The translations under genes were made by a program, and so were the position numbers. 6,843 bases of DNA, taken from the NCBI GenBank assembly GCA_002299195.1, contig DBOA01000007.1:649-7491 (forward strand), read 5' to 3'. Within the stretch, counting starts at the first letter, position 1. The number at the start of each line of letters is the position of its first letter. The notes under the pieces were generated by a model, which worked only from the letters and a program-made list of their open reading frames with translations, was not told the origin of the DNA and ran no database searches. This DNA comes from Sphingomonadales bacterium UBA658. Its GTDB lineage: Bacteria; Pseudomonadota; Alphaproteobacteria; Sphingomonadales; Sphingomonadaceae. This document shows, piece by piece, positions 6,008-6,843 of the stretch.

Positions 6008-6843
6008 TTAATCCAGCGGCACAACTTCCACCGGCAGATCGCTGGCAATTGCGCCGCAATATTGTTCGGGCCAATGCGCAAAGGGACGAACGGCCCCTTC
6101 GGTGCGCCAGCGGTTCACGCGCGCCAGATCAGCGTCTGCTATCACCCACGCCCCCTGCCCTTCGGTCCCTATCGCCACAACGCCGTCGTCCGGACTATCG
6201 CCATCTGGCGGAACGAACAGCCCTGCCGCACCATAATTTTCGTCCAGCGCCGGCGACCATGGCGCCATGCCAACGGTCGGTGCCTGCGCCACAAAAATCT
6301 GGTTTTCCAATGCCCGCGCCTGTGCCCCAATCCGAACGCGGTGATAGCCTTGCAAACTGTCGGTGCACGACGGGCAAAGAATGGCCTGTCCGCCAGCTTG
6401 AGCCTGCGCCCGCGCGATCATCGGGAATTCGATGTCATAGCAGGTAGAAATGCCCAGCATTCCCAAAGATGTCCGAAATACCCGCAGGCTTTTTCCGCCC
6501 TTAATGTCCCAGGATTCACGTTCGAACCGGGTCATCATAATTTTGTCCTGATATGCCGTTTGCCCGTCCGGCATATACAGTGTCGCCCTGTTTACAACCT
6601 GCCCATCTTCTTGGCCAAAGGGTCGGGTTCCGCCGAGCAGGACGACCCCAAATTGCCGGGCGAGATCCGCATAATGGGCGTCAATTCTTGGCCCCAGGGC
6701 AACCACGGCCCGCAACGAGGCATGCAGATCGCTTGCGGTCGACCTGTCGATCGCGGCCAATTCCATCGCCGCATATTCGGGAAACACCAAAAGCTGTGCG
6801 CCTTGCGCGGCGGCATCGCCCACCCACTGCCCGACCTTGCCTT
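6008..6843 (-). CDS. Carbon-nitrogen hydrolase (nitrilase superfamily), N-terminus outside window
   Basis: About 277 residues of a cytoplasmic amidase/nitrilase-superfamily enzyme, which hydrolyses C-N bonds in amides, carbamoyl compounds or nitriles through a Glu-Lys-Cys triad. Counting from the window edge, the triad is Glu22 (LLVFPEY), Lys100 (YQDKIMMTRFE) and Cys134 (GISTCYDIEFP). The tail (RALENQIFVAQAP, then a dispensable-looking C-terminal stretch) is normal for the superfamily. The GTG at 6823-6821 is an internal valine: the frame stays open to the window edge (GKVGQWVGDAAAQGA), and a family protein would need roughly 15-25 further residues for its first strand. The TAA stop lies 39 bp before the EamA-type gene on the same strand. 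The triad makes catalysis likely, but the substrate is not assignable; the aliphatic amidase or omega-amidase branches are possible. Confidence 0.92.
   Translation of the reverse strand, partial: GKVGQWVGDAAAQGAQLLVFPEYAAMELAAIDRSTASDLHASLRAVVALGPRIDAHYADLARQFGVVLLGGTRPFGQEDGQVVNRATLYMPDGQTAYQDKIMMTRFERESWDIKGGKSLRVFRTSLGMLGISTCYDIEFPMIARAQAQAGGQAILCPSCTDSLQGYHRVRIGAQARALENQIFVAQAPTVGMAPWSPALDENYGAAGLFVPPDGDSPDDGVVAIGTEGQGAWVIADADLARVNRWRTEGAVRPFAHWPEQYCGAIASDLPVEVVPLD

Noticed and set aside
5998..6447. A 149-codon plus-strand open frame opposite the carbon-nitrogen hydrolase
   Set aside because: It is rich in Pro, Arg and Ala with no domain, and the opposite strand holds a hydrolase with an intact catalytic triad.

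Overview
The window reads as chromosomal DNA from an alphaproteobacterium, most likely a member of the Sphingomonadales. That guess rests on the style of the L1 ribosomal protein tail, the moderately GC-rich codon use and the gene mix (a Rieske oxygenase with a UPF0311/DUF3237 partner is common in sphingomonads). No database search was possible, so the taxonomy is an inference.

Layout from left to right. At 1-273 (+) is the end of rplA (ribosomal protein L1), closed by a strong intrinsic terminator at 296-328. At 363-1631 (+) is a secreted DUF1343 protein of the NamZ type (exo-beta-N-acetylmuramidase, GH171). It meets tail-to-tail, with a 38-bp overlap, a sodium:solute symporter on the minus strand (1594-3156). 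Upstream of the symporter on the same strand, 55 bp away, is a Rieske non-haem iron oxygenase alpha subunit (3212-4573) that starts at a TTG codon behind a good Shine-Dalgarno site. Divergent from it is a DUF3237/UPF0311 protein (about 4629-5093, +). That gene runs tail-to-tail, with a 25-bp overlap, into an EamA-type exporter (5069-5968, -). The exporter follows a carbon-nitrogen hydrolase (6008 to the window edge, -), whose first roughly 20 residues lie outside the window.

Likely working units are: (1) the rplA operon end; (2) a Rieske oxygenase-symporter transcription unit on the minus strand; (3) a hydrolase-exporter unit on the minus strand; (4) two plus-strand single genes (NamZ-like and DUF3237) wedged between them. 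The NamZ-like enzyme and the symporter together suggest periplasmic release and uptake of MurNAc, as in the MurT-type systems of Bacteroidetes. The operon position of the symporter instead points to uptake of the Rieske substrate. The sequence alone does not decide between these.

Every stretch is coding except short gaps of 30-90 bp. I see no RNA genes, mobile elements, CRISPR or long repeats. I did not find an obviously novel system; the most interesting points are the competing roles of the symporter and the divergent Rieske/DUF3237 pair.
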